64,000 nucleotides of DNA from Halosimplex salinum (GTDB taxonomy: Archaea > Halobacteriota > Halobacteria > Halobacteriales > Haloarculaceae). The notes beneath the pieces are model-generated. The model worked only from the letters and a program-made list of their open reading frames with translations, searched no databases and was not told where the DNA came from. Within the stretch, counting starts at the first letter, position 1. Each line of letters begins with the position of its first letter. The position numbers and the translations under genes are program-made. The stretch spans positions 682,001 through 746,000 of the forward strand of contig NZ_QWGG01000001.1 of the NCBI RefSeq assembly GCF_003730195.1. The letters are read 5' to 3'. This document shows positions 63,790-64,000 of the stretch, piece by piece.

Positions 63790-64000
63790 TCACGAGAGGG
63801 CAGTCACTGCCTCGTGGACCTCGTCGTAGTCCGGTTCGACGCCCGGGTCGTCCGAGACCCAGGCGTACTGGACCACGCCGTCGCTGTCGATCACCAGGAC
63901 CGATCGCTTCGCTACGTCGTCGACGCCGAGCGACGCGAAGTCCATGCTCAGGCCGTACGCGTCGACGATTCGGCGGTTCGTGTCGCTTATCATGTCGAAC
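63790..64000 (-). CDS. peroxiredoxin (AhpC/TSA type), C-terminal end, cut by window edge
   Basis: Only the last 70 residues are present; the frame stays open to the right edge. The visible piece is DMISDTNRRIVDAYGLSMDFASLGVDDVAKRSVLVIDSDGVVQYAWVSDDPGVEPDYDEVHEAVTAL, which matches the end of a Bcp/AhpE-type peroxiredoxin: S-D-x-N/x-R near the dimer edge, then the A-K-R-S-V-L-V-I-D strand. The peroxidatic Cys lies outside the window. These enzymes reduce hydroperoxides with thioredoxin or another thiol donor. It ends 91 bases from the HD gene start. Confidence 0.82.
   Translation of the reverse strand, partial: FDMISDTNRRIVDAYGLSMDFASLGVDDVAKRSVLVIDSDGVVQYAWVSDDPGVEPDYDEVHEAVTALS

Noticed and set aside
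1-64000. CRISPR arrays, transposases, integrases or defence islands
   Set aside because: No regularly spaced repeats with unique spacers, no DDE/HUH or tyrosine recombinase motifs, and no known defence gene were found; the intein is the only mobile-type element seen.

Overview
The window is chromosomal DNA from a haloarchaeon (class Halobacteria). The evidence is uniformly high GC, very acidic predicted proteins, short intergenic gaps, and many genes whose start codon lies about 25-33 bases after a TATA-like element (leaderless promoters). It also carries haloarchaeal marker genes: PriS-GINS, DpsA, PccX-type carboxylase subunit, GfcR, TrmB with glucose dehydrogenase, and bacterio-opsin-activator-type regulators. 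The genus cannot be fixed from the sequence alone. No tRNA, rRNA, CRISPR array, transposase or phage gene was recognised. The only mobile-type element seen is an intein in the RNA ligase RtcB.

Layout. 1-5 kb: end of a 5'-nucleotidase, a UspA protein, an MscS channel, a PAC2 protein, an eIF2B-like isomerase and a type IV pilin-like protein. 5-11 kb: RtcB split by a 477-residue intein, a DoxX membrane protein, the RtcB cofactor archease and a DUF502 membrane protein. 11-20 kb: GNAT, ZIP transporter, primase small subunit with GINS, HtrA-like lipoprotein protease, ABC exporter, metallo-hydrolase and a sensor kinase. 20-27 kb: OsmC, PRC-barrel, thioredoxin, CBS membrane protein, threonine synthase, two HTH regulators and a CDP-alcohol transferase. 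27.5-32.6 kb: a biotin cluster (bioB, a BioU-like oxidoreductase, an unknown protein, bioF, bioD) with no bioA. 32.8-36 kb: ADP-forming acetate-CoA ligase with a Pta-N-like protein.

36-45 kb: deacylase, DpsA, a tiny protein under an iron-type operator, an oxidoreductase and hypotheticals. An acyl-CoA operon follows (SDR reductase, PccB, PccX, thiolase-like protein, DUF35 protein). 45-54 kb: an RGP/UDP-arabinopyranose-mutase-like gene, then an iron ABC transporter continuing without a gap into a GT-C membrane glycosyltransferase and an orphan gluconate-dehydrogenase subunit 3, with a convergent GT2 glycosyltransferase. 54-61 kb: sugar catabolism and its control (FilR1-type regulator, TrmB, glucose dehydrogenase, a Gfo/Idh/MocA oxidoreductase, an HAD phosphatase, GfcR). 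61-64 kb: a hypothetical, an MFS transporter, an HD phosphohydrolase and the end of a peroxiredoxin.

How parts work together. Palindromes of the form TTTWGG-N4-CCWAAA lie upstream of dpsA, the 60-residue protein, the RGP-like gene, the iron transporter operon and (imperfectly) the GT2 gene. They look like a DtxR-family iron regulon that includes glycosylation genes. The biotin cluster would supply the cofactor for the carboxylase whose PccB and PccX subunits are here; the biotin carboxylase subunit is not. TrmB, gdh and GfcR form a sugar-sensing and glucose-oxidation block, with a TrmB-like site in front of gdh.
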